A DNA stretch of 64,000 nucleotides from Ancylomarina sp. 16SWW S1-10-2 (GTDB lineage: Bacteria; Bacteroidota; Bacteroidia; Bacteroidales; Marinifilaceae). The first letter of the stretch is position 1, and each line of letters opens with the position of its first letter. Location: contig NZ_SADB01000001.1 of NCBI RefSeq assembly GCF_009669305.1, positions 372,001 through 436,000 of the forward strand, in the 5' to 3' direction. This document shows, one piece after another, positions 10,754-20,200 of this stretch. Both the position numbers and the translations under genes were made by a program. The notes under the pieces were generated by a model that saw only the letters and a list, made by a program, of their open reading frames with translations, had not been told where the DNA came from and made no database searches.

Positions 10754-11374
10754 CTAGTTAGAAACCTCAACAATTAAATAATCTTTAAGATTTAAATCAC
10801 GAACTAAATGCTTTGCCTGACCAATCTTAGTGAATGGACCTAAACGGTATTTATATAAATTTTTATCTTTTATCTGATGCAGATATACCATGTTTTCAGG
10901 CAAATCAGAAAAAAGTTGCGTTTTAAATATACCAACCTGAATGTAATAACGATAGTTCGATGAAATGGCTAACACCCTTTCTTTCCCATCAAGGCTATCC
11001 ATATTGATATGTGTTTTTGGCAAGTGCAACGTTTTAATTTCTTCCTGAAAAGAAAACGCTTTCTCCTTATTTATAAAACGAGCCAAAGGATATTGATTCA
11101 AACTATCAAAAGCCAATTGATAAATTTTCAGAAATTGAGGCTTATCATTTGCCTTCTTTACCATATCACCATCATTACGTTTTACTTGAATAGGCTTAGG
11201 TTTTACCTCATCTATATGTGTGTAAAAAAAACTACACGTTACAACTGACAAAAGTATAAGTACAGCAATAATAACCCGAATAAAGGTCTTCTTTTTCCTG
11301 ACTTCAAGTTGTAGCCTATCCAACTCTTTTAAAAGAGCCTTAATTCTAACTTTTGAATTTTCCAGATTACCCAT
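10754..11374 (-). CDS. SPOR-domain membrane protein
   Basis: 206 residues: an N-terminal charged helix (about 5-28), one membrane segment (about 32-52, VIIAVLILLSVVTCSFFY), a periplasmic linker and a C-terminal SPOR-like repeat (YIQVGIFKTQLFSDL ... YRLGPFTKIGQAKHLVRDL). SPOR domains bind denuded glycan strands at the division site, so a role at the septum or cell wall is likely but inferred. Single-gene unit. Confidence 0.7.
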   Translation of the reverse strand: MGNLENSKVRIKALLKELDRLQLEVRKKKTFIRVIIAVLILLSVVTCSFFYTHIDEVKPKPIQVKRNDGDMVKKANDKPQFLKIYQLAFDSLNQYPLARFINKEKAFSFQEEIKTLHLPKTHINMDSLDGKERVLAISSNYRYYIQVGIFKTQLFSDLPENMVYLHQIKDKNLYKYRLGPFTKIGQAKHLVRDLNLKDYLIVEVSN

Positions 11375-11518
11375 AAACTTAATAAATCCTATACATTGAA
11401 TTACTCATCACGAAAAAAGTAATTCGAAATTAATAATTATACGACACTCAGGTTACAAGTTGTATCACCAGAACCTAATCTCATTAGCTAAAAGTAATAA
11501 AATTTATCTGTTTATGAT

Positions 11519-11560
11519 AAAAAAAAAGAGCTCATCGAAGAATCGAGAGCTCTTTTTTTA
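11519..11560 (-). terminator. Terminator after ppa
   Basis: Stem AGAGCTC/GAGAGCTCT with T-runs on both sides, just beyond the ppa stop codon. It could also stop transcription from the other side. Confidence 0.85.
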
Positions 11561-11574
11561 TAATTTTTTTTGTC

Positions 11575-12246
11575 TTAAACATGCTTAAGCACATCTTCAA
11601 GATTCTCAAACCTTGCTTTGTAGTCATTCAATGATCTAACGATAACTTCTTTTGCTTCGTCAACACCATATACATGAGTAATCTCAGTCTCTTTTTCCAC
11701 GCCTGGCATATCCTTATAAGTTAAGAAATAATGCTTAAGTCGTGTTATAATAACCTCAGGGCAATCCGAAATATCATTATAAACACCGTATGTTGCATCG
11801 TTTTTTAAGACAGCGATAATCTTATCATCAGCCTCATTACCATCAATCATACGAAAACCACCAATAGGTCGTACTTCTGCAATAATATCGCCGTGAGCAA
11901 TCGCTCTTTCAGTCAATACACAAATATCAAGTGGATCGGCATCACCTTTAATACCTTTTTTACCTGATTTCTCGGCGCAAAATTCGCCTACCAATTTACC
12001 ACAATAAGACTGAGGTAAAAATCCATAAAGGGCTGGTACAACATTTGAATATTTTTGTGGTCGGTCAATTTTCAAAAAACCACTTGTCTTATCAACTTCA
12101 TACTTTACGGTATCAGTTGGTACCATCTCGATAAATGCCATCACCGAATTCGGTGCATCATCACCAACATCAATCCCATGCCAAGGATGCGACTTATAAC
12201 GTAAGCCCATCAAACGGCCAATAGGATCATTTAATTTATTTCCCAT
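11575..12246 (-). CDS. ppa: Inorganic pyrophosphatase (family I)
   Basis: Hydrolyses pyrophosphate. The 223-residue protein shows the family I signature DADPLDICVL (GDADPLD) with the metal-binding aspartates, the EVDKTSGFLKIDRPQ substrate strand and ADDKIIAV. It is longer than E. coli Ppa, with an N-terminal extension containing SHPWHGIDVG, as in Bacteroidota homologs. Followed by a strong terminator. Confidence 0.93.
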   Translation of the reverse strand: MGNKLNDPIGRLMGLRYKSHPWHGIDVGDDAPNSVMAFIEMVPTDTVKYEVDKTSGFLKIDRPQKYSNVVPALYGFLPQSYCGKLVGEFCAEKSGKKGIKGDADPLDICVLTERAIAHGDIIAEVRPIGGFRMIDGNEADDKIIAVLKNDATYGVYNDISDCPEVIITRLKHYFLTYKDMPGVEKETEITHVYGVDEAKEVIVRSLNDYKARFENLEDVLKHV

Positions 12247-12629
12247 CAGATAAAATTTTCAATATCAATACAAAAACAGTTTCCTGTTTGTAAACTTGTA
12301 TAACAAAAGTAAGAAAACGATGGAAAAAACCTAAAGTCAAGGATTTTAATATCAATCTAGGTTTCTATAACATATAAGAAAGCATTTTAGAAAGAAACAG
12401 TCCAAATAGTGTTGGGCCTTTTTCTGATGATATCCCAATCGGATTTTACGATTATTGAAGCAAGATTAGAATAAGATAAAAGTCAAATATTTATCGGTAT
12501 CAGGATCTCATCATAATGATAGATCCTGAAACAAGTTCAGAATGACGAATACTTAAAATCACTCCAACAATTTAAAAAGCTTTTGGATACGTTCCCCAAC
12601 TATAAGTAGTTGGTGTGTTAGAGTGTTGT
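12247..12629. other. Intergenic region with a REP-like fragment
   Basis: No gene seen. At 12521-12546 the sequence GATCCTGAAACAAGTTCAG then AATGACG resembles a short dispersed repeat found in many bacterial genomes (inner dyad CTGAA/TTCAG). Recognition is from memory; genome-wide copy number would decide. Confidence 0.35.
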
Positions 12630-13541
12630 TTATTCATCTTTGAAAAGTTTCCTTGAATTATTTTCTACATTATCTAACAAAAGCTTTCGCAGATAGTTAC
12701 CGTTACTTGTAAATCCAAATGTAACATTTTCATAATCACGCTCAAGAACCTCGATAACACCTGTAAGAACTAATTGATCATAAGACTCATCATCCTGTAA
12801 AGGGAGTTTCTTTAATATAGAAATTGTCACCTTATTAAAGAGTTCAATTAATTCATTATTTTGTAATAAAGTTTTAATTCTATCTTTATTAACACTCTCA
12901 AATGGATCAGATTTTACGGATGACACAGGATAATCATTAGGATTGAAATGACCTTCAGGTTTTGAAAGAGCATCTACGATATTTTTACTTACTAGATCTT
13001 CTTTCTCATTTGTTTTTTCTTTTTCTATGCTATCTTCAAGTTCTTTAATTTTTAGAATTTCTGCCTGATAACGAATCTCTAACTGTTTATATTCTGTTTG
13101 TAAAGCAAGTCTTAATTTTTGTTCTTCTTCATAACGTTTCTGTGCCATTCCTCCCAAATGAACAACTTCTTCAAAATCTTCGATAGATTTAATTTTTTTA
13201 GAATAAATATATTTATACACCCAAAGAGACAACCGTTTATCAAATAATGTAACAATTGCCCTTGAGATAATTAATAACGAATATGTTATAATTAACACGA
13301 CCAACGCTACCCAAATACAAGTGAATAAATTATCTAAAAACACTCCAGATTCTAAATACTTATCTACTAGTTTTAACCTAGTTTCTAATTTTGTATTAGA
13401 ATCAAAAGTGAAGACAGAATAAACGAATTTATAATTATGAATTATCCAAACTCCTATTAGAGTTCCAAAATATGGGTTAGTTATTTTATTCTTGAGTCCT
13501 TCTAAAAACGAGGTTATTGGTTTTATAGACATAAATTGCAA
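12630..13541 (-). CDS. Unknown protein with two membrane segments and a coiled coil
   Basis: 303 residues. I do not recognise a family. Visible features: two hydrophobic segments (about 25-45 and 72-98), a region rich in Glu, Lys and Gln that should form a coiled coil (about 130-185, RYEEEQKLRLALQTEYKQLE ...), then a soluble acidic C-terminal part. The pattern suits a membrane-anchored cytoplasmic protein. It sits just downstream of the interrupted comM, separated by about 240 bp, and is not obviously part of the element. Confidence 0.5.
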   Translation of the reverse strand: MQFMSIKPITSFLEGLKNKITNPYFGTLIGVWIIHNYKFVYSVFTFDSNTKLETRLKLVDKYLESGVFLDNLFTCIWVALVVLIITYSLLIISRAIVTLFDKRLSLWVYKYIYSKKIKSIEDFEEVVHLGGMAQKRYEEEQKLRLALQTEYKQLEIRYQAEILKIKELEDSIEKEKTNEKEDLVSKNIVDALSKPEGHFNPNDYPVSSVKSDPFESVNKDRIKTLLQNNELIELFNKVTISILKKLPLQDDESYDQLVLTGVIEVLERDYENVTFGFTSNGNYLRKLLLDNVENNSRKLFKDE

Positions 13542-13674
13542 TGTTTGATTTTACAGTAACAAATATAACAATAATATCATATTGATTATCATATATAACT
13601 CATCAGAAATCGCAAAACGGAAGCACCCAAACCAATAAAGAATATGCTTAGGCTATGAATATCTGATATAAACA

Positions 13675-13707
13675 CTGAGAGCCTCACAAAAAAAGTGAGA
13701 CCCTCAG
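13675..13707 (-). terminator. Hairpin downstream of the comM 3' half
   Basis: Nested dyad CTGAG/CTCAG and CTCAC/GTGAG around an A7 (T7 on the minus strand) loop. It lies about 70 bp past the comM stop codon. The T-tract after it is weak, so the terminator call is tentative. Confidence 0.4.
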
Positions 13708-13778
13708 GCAAATAAAAACAATTCATTCCCAACAATCATCGAAATCATAATTCTAAACTCATCATTTATAATTAGAAT

Positions 13779-14480
13779 TCATCCTCCCCAGCCATCACGA
13801 TCGAGGCTACGATACTGAATAGCTTCGGATAAATGGTCGGTTTCGATATTTTCGGAGCCAGCTAAATCGGCAATTGTTCGTGATACTTTTAGAATTCTAT
13901 CATAGGCTCTAGCCGAAAGGCCAACCTTTTCCATGGCAACTTTAAGCAGTTTCATACCTTCTGCATTAGGCCTACAATATTTTCTTAACAAACGAGAACT
14001 CATCATCGCATTTGAGTGAATACCTTCTTCGTCGGCAAAACGTGCAGACTGAATCTCACGAGCAGCCTCAACTCTTTTTCTAATGTCTTCCGATTTTTCC
14101 GAAAGGCGTTCTTCTGATATCTTGTCGAATGAAACAGGCGTTACTTCGATATGAATATCAATACGATCTAAAAGTGGACCCGAAATTCGACTCAAATATT
14201 TTTGAACCATACCAGGAGCGCATAAACAGTCCTTATCAGGATGATTATAATAACCACAAGGGCAAGGATTCATAGATGCAATTAACATCATATTTGCTGG
14301 ATAATCGACCGTGAACTTAGCCCGCGAAATTGTAATTGTTCTATCCTCCAAGGGTTGTCGCAAAACCTCAAGCACGGTTCGTTTAAATTCTGGCAACTCA
14401 TCTAAAAAGAGTACACCATTATGCGCCAATGATATTTCACCCGGTTTTGGGATGGTTCCACCCCCAACGAGCGCCACGTC
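13779..14480 (-). pseudogene. comM: comM (YifB, Mg-chelatase-like AAA+), 3' half, separated by element insertion
   Basis: This is the C-terminal 232 residues of ComM. It begins exactly at the element boundary with (SD)[16 protein letters not shown], contains the Walker B motif [11 protein letters not shown] and the [17 protein letters not shown] cysteine-rich insert, and ends with the [17 protein letters not shown] helical lid. Walker A is on the other half at 31198-32067, so neither piece can form a complete ATP site. An in-frame TAA lies just upstream in element DNA, so the only available start is the GTG at 14477. ComM is a hexameric branch-migration helicase acting in natural transformation; loss of function is inferred. 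Confidence 0.93.
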
Positions 14481-14496
14481 TGAAAAGGTAGGATAT
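14471..14496. other. Left attachment site of the element (comM/element junction)
   Basis: comM sequence ends at the TC core (14479-14480) and element sequence starts TGAAAAGGTA then GGATAT (14491-14496). The right end has ATATCC at 31213-31218, ten bases before its own TC. Joined ends give ATATCC-N10-TC-N10-GGATAT, centred on TC, with inner arms TTTCA/TGAAA. This is the layout expected of a serine-integrase attP with a two-base crossover. Confidence 0.88.
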
Positions 14497-14511
14497 TAGG
14501 AGGCATATTTA

Positions 14512-14526
14512 TATATTTGTACAAAT
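14512..14526. promoter_or_regulatory. Integrase minus-7 box overlapping a perfect 12-bp palindrome
   Basis: TATATTTG (14512-14519, exact TAnnTTTG) overlaps the perfect palindrome ATTTGTACAAAT (14515-14526), ten bases before the integrase ATG. A palindrome over the promoter suggests an operator or integrase-binding site that represses the gene; no TTG is seen at the minus-33 position. Confidence 0.45.
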
Positions 14527-14535
14527 ACTTTAAAT

Positions 14536-16065
14536 ATGAAAGCAGTTGTTTACACAAGGGTTTCTACCGAGAAACAAACTTTAGAACGCCAAGACACAGA
14601 TATAAAAGCGTATGCTGTGTATAAAAATATAGAGATTGTAAAAACTTTTTCTGAGAAAATGAGTGGTTCTACCAAAACAAAAAAGAGGCCTCAATTCTCT
14701 GAAATGCTACAATTCATCAAACTTCATAACATCAAACACCTAATTGTTTCAGAAATTTCCCGAATTGGTAGAAATATGGCGGATGCATCTGGAACAATTC
14801 AAAATTTCACTGACAAAGGTATTTGCATTCATTCACTAAAAGAGACATTACAAACACTTGATGAAAAAGGAAATACAACGCCAGGTGCTGCAATGCTTAT
14901 CGCTATATACTCTGGTGTTGCACAAACCGAACTAGAAACACTCCAGTACCGCATAAAATCAGGTCTCAAAACAAGTAAATATAATCATGGAGGGCAAGCA
15001 GGCCACGGGGCTTACGGCTTCAAGAATGTGAATAAAAAACTAGCAATTAATCATGAGGAATCCGAAGTTGTAAAAAAGATTTACGATTTGTATCTTATTG
15101 GTAATGGGACCACTCGAATTGCAAGAAAATTAAATAATGAAGGAATTCAATCTAAACTTGGAGGAACATGGTCTGATAAATGTGTACATGAAATTTTAAA
15201 AAACTCCATTTACACAGGCTTACGTAAACATAACGATGAATTAATTCGACTACCTGACGAGTTAACTATTATAGAACGAGAAAAGTACGATACTGTCCAA
15301 AAGATTCTAAAAGAAAAATATAATAAGAAAGACGTAAATCGCAAGTACATCAATATTGCATCTAAACTTTTAGTATGTGGTGTTTGTGGGAAAGGTATGT
15401 ACATGCACAAAAGACCTAATAATAAAGACAACGCTTACAAATGTTTATCAAAGAGATATTTCTACAAGGGAGTCAGTTGTTCAAATAGAAGTGTGAATAT
15501 AGATTTACTAAATTCTCTGTTAGCATATCATGTTAAGCATACTCCAGCAAAAAAGATCTATAAAAGCAAACTCTCTGAGATTAAACTTAAACTAGATCGA
15601 TTGAATATCAGAATGAATAAAGATCTTAAAAAAGTAGAAAGAGCAAAACAATTGTTTATTAATGGCGACCTTAAACTCAATGAATTTGAGGATGTAAAAA
15701 ACGAGGTTAATCAATTTATATACAAACTGGCAGAAGAGGAAGAACTTTTAGATGATGAATACCAATTAGCAGTTGCTCAAGATATGACGTTCCGGTTTTT
15801 CGGGCAAGATTCAGTCCCAAATGGGCCACTTGAAGCTGAGAGACTAAAATCATCTGTTAATAAAGTAGTTAAGGAAATTAGAGTCATTAATGCTCCAATG
15901 AGCAAATACCCTCAATTCGTAAGGAATGGACTAGATTTTGTTAATGAAATCGAGATATTAAATCAAGATGGTTCAAGCAAAAAATATCTTACTATTTCTA
16001 GATCAAAACTCATTATTTGTAATAACAAAATCATATTAGAAAAACCTAAACCTATCTTTATTTAA
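14536..16065 (+). CDS. Large serine recombinase (integrase) of the element
   Basis: 509 residues with the large serine recombinase order: N-terminal resolvase domain with catalytic Ser10 in YTRVSTEKQ, the recombinase domain (about 165-265), a zinc ribbon with Cys281, Cys284, Cys303 and Cys315, and a coiled-coil region (about 340-400) used for synapsis and directionality. Such enzymes integrate a circular element at a short attB using a two-base crossover and need a directionality factor to excise. Its position next to the left end, reading inward, is classic. No obvious excision factor was identified; one of the small unknown genes could serve. Confidence 0.92.
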   Translation: MKAVVYTRVSTEKQTLERQDTDIKAYAVYKNIEIVKTFSEKMSGSTKTKKRPQFSEMLQFIKLHNIKHLIVSEISRIGRNMADASGTIQNFTDKGICIHSLKETLQTLDEKGNTTPGAAMLIAIYSGVAQTELETLQYRIKSGLKTSKYNHGGQAGHGAYGFKNVNKKLAINHEESEVVKKIYDLYLIGNGTTRIARKLNNEGIQSKLGGTWSDKCVHEILKNSIYTGLRKHNDELIRLPDELTIIEREKYDTVQKILKEKYNKKDVNRKYINIASKLLVCGVCGKGMYMHKRPNNKDNAYKCLSKRYFYKGVSCSNRSVNIDLLNSLLAYHVKHTPAKKIYKSKLSEIKLKLDRLNIRMNKDLKKVERAKQLFINGDLKLNEFEDVKNEVNQFIYKLAEEEELLDDEYQLAVAQDMTFRFFGQDSVPNGPLEAERLKSSVNKVVKEIRVINAPMSKYPQFVRNGLDFVNEIEILNQDGSSKKYLTISRSKLIICNNKIILEKPKPIFI

Positions 16066-16149
16066 TTTAACCAATATACACTCAATAGTGCAACAATATC
16101 TCACTCCAATTGCAATCAGTACTTATGATGGATTTGCATCAAAAATGTT

Positions 16150-16262
16150 AAAAAAAAATAGATGTTGTATTCTGTGTGAGGAGAAGAAAAGAGGTGGGGG
16201 TGTTTTTTCTAAGGATTTGTAATGTTTATAGTGATATACCCTAGCCGTGCGTATAACACAAA
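16150..16262 (+). repeat. Structured intergenic repeat, copy A
   Basis: One of three copies (with 26291-26405 and 27162-27280), all on the plus strand. Outer helix TGTTGTA (16163-16169) with TATAACA (16252-16258); inner helix GGGTGT (16198-16203) with ATACCC (16236-16241); a purine-rich 5' linker; and the conserved CGTGCGTA block. It lies between the integrase and the umuD-like gene. Probably an RNA element, function unknown. Confidence 0.75.
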
Positions 16263-16402
16263 TCTTAAATTATAACAGTACCTCTTCATTTCAAGAATCT
16301 TATTCCCTTATCTTCGCAGCATGTATGTCTTGGTCAATTGCAATATGGATTTGCTCAACAGGTACACAACCAACTTAAGTGACATCATTAAGATCAAGTG
16401 CA

Positions 16403-16837
16403 ATGACTAAGAAAACAAAACTTACAATTTATAAGATTTCAACTGACGAACAAACCAAAATACCTTTAGTTGGATCAAGTGTACGTGCAGGTTTCCCAAG
16501 TCCAGCAGATGATTTTATTGAGTTGGATATTAGTCTTGACAGTGAACTTATTCATAACAAAGAGGCAACCTTTTATGCTAGGGTCGAGGGTGATAGTATG
16601 CAGGATGCCAATATACACGATGGTGATCTGTTGATTATAGATAAAAGCTTAGAACCTCAAAACAATAAGGTGGCTGTCTGTTTTATAGATGGTGACTTTA
16701 CAGTTAAACGCTTGCAAATTGAGGCAGATCATATTCTACTCATGCCTGAAAACAAAAAGTTCTCACCCATTAAAGTCACTGAGGAAAATGATTTTATTAT
16801 TTGGGGCATCGTAACCTACGTTATTAAAGCTTTATAA
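16403..16837 (+). CDS. UmuD-like S24 peptidase (LexA/UmuD family) without UmuC partner
   Basis: 144 residues from ATG 16403 (a GTG at 16379 would add eight). It has the UmuD layout: a short N-terminal arm, an Ala-Gly self-cleavage candidate (Ala29-Gly30 in VRAGFPSP), the catalytic Ser65 in EGDSMQDA and Lys102 in FTVKRL, 37 residues apart exactly as in E. coli UmuD. No DNA-binding domain is present, so it is not LexA. Normally umuD is followed by umuC (polymerase V); here the next gene is cas9. Possible roles are activating a host UmuC in trans or sensing RecA filaments after DNA damage; both are inference. Confidence 0.85.
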   Translation: MTKKTKLTIYKISTDEQTKIPLVGSSVRAGFPSPADDFIELDISLDSELIHNKEATFYARVEGDSMQDANIHDGDLLIIDKSLEPQNNKVAVCFIDGDFTVKRLQIEADHILLMPENKKFSPIKVTEENDFIIWGIVTYVIKAL

Positions 16838-17160
16838 CATCCCCAGTTTGGCATTGTTTTAATTCTCAACTTGATAGAAGTTAACGTTCCGTATTTTATC
16901 TCTCTATTCTTGTATTCACTAAATAGAATCTTTCTATTTTATATGAACTTATGTATATTCTTATGCTAAGGGTATTTTTTATATACTACTTTTCATAACT
17001 TAGATGGATCGTTATGAATCACTTCATAATGAGAAGGTTGTGTGTCAACCTTCAGATTTGTCGGAAATGGACTCACATAAAAAATGACTAAGCAGAGCTG
17101 CTTTGAATATTTTTGTTCTCAGTATCATTTTAATAAAAGGTGCTCATGAAACATTTAAAC
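16838..17160. other. Intergenic region between umuD-like gene and tracrRNA
   Basis: No gene seen. It has one stable hairpin, GAAGGTTG/CAACCTTC (17033-17040 with 17046-17053, TGTGT loop), without a following T-run. A plus-strand TATTTTTG box at 17108-17115 could be a cas9 minus-7 element, but no minus-33 TTG fits and the transcript would run antisense through the tracrRNA. Confidence 0.35.
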
Positions 17161-17245
17161 AAAAAAATGCCCCGAATTGAAAGACGAGGCGGCTTAAATG
17201 TTTTCACAACGGAATAATCCTTATTGTGATTTGCTTACTGAATGT
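17161..17245 (-). ncRNA. tracrRNA for the type II-C system
   Basis: On the minus strand a 22-nt anti-repeat (17224-17245) is complementary to the crRNA repeat 5' part (TTGTGATTTGCTTAC-GAATGT) with a single mismatch. It is followed by AAGGATTATTCCG, a nexus-like hairpin region, and then a rho-independent terminator (GCCTCG at 17185-17190 pairing with CGGGGC at 17169-17174, then T7 at 17161-17167). Predicted length about 85-90 nt. It is encoded divergently from cas9, 40 bp before its ATG, and provides the RNA that pairs with pre-crRNA for RNase III processing and Cas9 loading. Confidence 0.88.
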
Positions 17246-17249
17246 GATT

Positions 17250-17280
17250 CAAAATTAATAACAAAATATATAATATACAA
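17250..17280 (-). promoter_or_regulatory. tracrRNA promoter (TTG-N20-TAATTTTG)
   Basis: On the minus strand TTG (17278-17280), 20 bases, then TAATTTTG (17250-17257), matching the Bacteroidota consensus in both boxes and in spacing. Transcription should start within a few bases of the anti-repeat, around 17243-17246. Confidence 0.75.
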
Positions 17281-17285
17281 GTGTT

Positions 17286-20200
17286 ATGAAAAAGATTTTA
17301 GGACTTGATTTGGGAACTAATTCTATTGGTTGGGCTTTAGTTAAAAATGATTTTGATAAAAAAGAAGGACAAATATTAGGTATAGGTTCCCGTATTATTC
17401 CAATGTCACAGGATATAATGGATAAGTTTGGTTCTGGACAATCGATATCTCAAACTGCTGATAGAACAAGATACAGAGGCGTAAGACGGTTGGTGGAGAG
17501 AAGTTTGTTAAGAAGAGAACGTTTGCATCGAGTTTTAAATAAATTAAATTTTTTACCCAAACATTATTCAGATTCTATTGATTTTGATTTGCGCAAAGGT
17601 CAGTTTAAAGATGGAATAGAAGTGAAACTAAACTACTATCCAGTTGCTGTTGAAGGAAAGGACAAGCCTGAATACAAATTTCTATTTACAGATTCGTTCT
17701 TGGAAATGGTTGGTGAATTTAAGGCAGTACATCCTGAATTATTTTATAAGAAAACAAAAGGAGAGGAAACTAAAATACCTTACGATTGGACAATTTATTA
17801 TTTAAGGAAGAAAGCTTTAACGGAGAAAATTACGAAGGAAGAGCTTTCTTGGATTCTTTTAAATTTTAATCAAAAGCGTGGTTATTATCAATTAAGAGGT
17901 GAAGAGGAAGAGAAAACTGATGATAAAACTAAAGAATTTGTTTCATTAAAAGTTAAAGAAGTTGTTGATTCAGGTGAAGTAATAAAGAAGACAGGAGATA
18001 AACTTTACGATGTGTATTTTGATAACGCTTGGCAATATGATAGACAAATAACCAAAACCGAGAATTGGATAGGAAAGACAAAAGAGTTTATTGTAACAAC
18101 ATCGACTACTAAAAGGGGAGATTTAAAATACACGTTTAAAGCTGTTGATTCAGAAAAAGATTGGATTGCTATTAAAACTAAAACAGAGCAAGATATTTTA
18201 AAATCAGAGAAAACAGTTGGTGAATTTCTTTTTGATACACTTTTAGAGAATCCGTCGCAAAAACTTAGAGGGAAGCTTATAAAAACAATTGAACGGAAGT
18301 TTTATAAGGAAGAATTAAAAGCTATAGTTGCTAAACAAACTGAATTCCATGCTGAGTTACAAGATAGAGCTCTATATCTAGCATGTACCAAAGAGCTATA
18401 TTCAATTAACGAATCGCATAGTAATAGTATTAAAGATAAGAATTTTGAGTATTTATTAGTGGAGGATATTTTGTTTTATCAGAGACCTCTTAAAAGTAAA
18501 AAGTCGAGCATTGCTAATTGTCCTTACGAGAAAAAGGTTTTCATGAAAGAGGGGATTAGGCAAGAAATAGCTCTGAAATGTATTCCAAAATCAAATCCTT
18601 TATTTCAAGAGTTCCGTTTATGGCAGTTTCTTAAAAACCTAAAGATATATCAACGAGAAATTATTGGAGATAATAAGATAGATGTTGATGTAACGCATCA
18701 GTTTATTAAAAATGAAGAAGATTGGGTGGATTTGTTTGAATTCATGAATAACAGGAAAGAAGTTGATCAGAAAGCGTTTTTAAAGAAATACAAACTCAAC
18801 GAGAAAGAATATAGATGGAACAATGTAGAAGATAGAAAATACCCATGTAATGAAACAAGAGCTCAATTTTTATCTCGATTGAAGAAAGTGAATGACATAG
18901 AAAGTGTCGTATTTCTGAGCACAGAGATTGAGTATGAGTTGTGGCATTTAATCTACTCTGTTAAAGATAAACTTGAATTTGAGAAAGCATTGGGAACATT
19001 TGCAAATAAAAAGGGGCTCGATGAGTTTTCTTTTGTGGCAAGCTTTCTTAAGTTTCCTCCCTTTGATAGCGACTACGGAGCTTATTCTGAGAAAGCTATA
19101 AAGAAGTTGTTGCCATTGATGCGTAAAGGCAAATATTGGAGTGAGAATGCCATAAACGACGAAGTGAAGGATCGTATATCGAATATTCAAGAACGACTAG
19201 AGAGTATTGATTACGATGAGGAGGTATTTAAAGAAGACAAACACAACAGACTACAAACTATTGTTGATGATGATATCCCAAAGCAATTATTAAAAAGTTT
19301 TTTGGCTTATGGCAAAAATTCACAATTAAAGGGATTGAATACCTACCAGGCTTGTTATGCAATTTATCAACGACATTCAGAGGTGGGAGATATTCTGCTT
19401 TGGAAGAGTCCTGTCGATATTGATTTGTATTTGCACAAATTTAAACAGCACAGTTTGCGTAATCCAATAGTTGAACAAGTGGTTACAGAAACTTTACGTG
19501 TGGTTAGGGATATTTGGCAATATCATGGTGGTGGTAAAAGCCAATTTTTCGATGAAATACATGTAGAATTGGGTAGAGACATGAAGAACTCGAGTGATAA
19601 ACGAAAATCAATCGCAGCCAATCAAAGTGAAAATGAAAATACAAACCAACGAATTAAAGCTTTATTACAGGAACTTAAGGATGATAGTCAGATAAAAGGT
19701 GATATTCGACCTTATTCACCTTCGCATCAGGAAATATTGAAAATTTATGAGGAGGGTGTTTTTAATCAAAACGATGTAGATGATGATATTTTAAAAATAA
19801 GAAAGAACGCTTCACCAAGTAAAAACGAAATTCAACGATATAAAATTTGGTTGGAACAAGGTTATATCTCGCCCTACACAGGTAAACCAATTCCTTTAAG
19901 TGGTCTTTTTTCAGAAAATTATCAAATTGAACACATTATTCCACAATCGCGTTACTTTGATAATTCATTAAGCAATAAAGTAATTTGTGAAAGTGAGGTT
20001 AATGAAGATAAAAGTAATAAAACTGCTTACGAATACATTAAGGCAAATGAGGGTAAAATATTAACAGGTTCAATTAAGTTGTTCAGTTTAAAAGCTTATG
20101 AGGAACATTGTAAACGTAGTTTTAAAAAATCGAGAACCAAGCTAAAAAATCTTTTAAGTGAAGATATTCCTGAAGGATTTCTAAACCGCCAATTGACTGA

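Noticed and set aside
14481-14506. Element-supplied ATG (14504-14506) restarting the comM 3' half
   Set aside because: It is one base out of frame with comM; the in-frame path has a TAA just upstream, leaving only the GTG at 14477.
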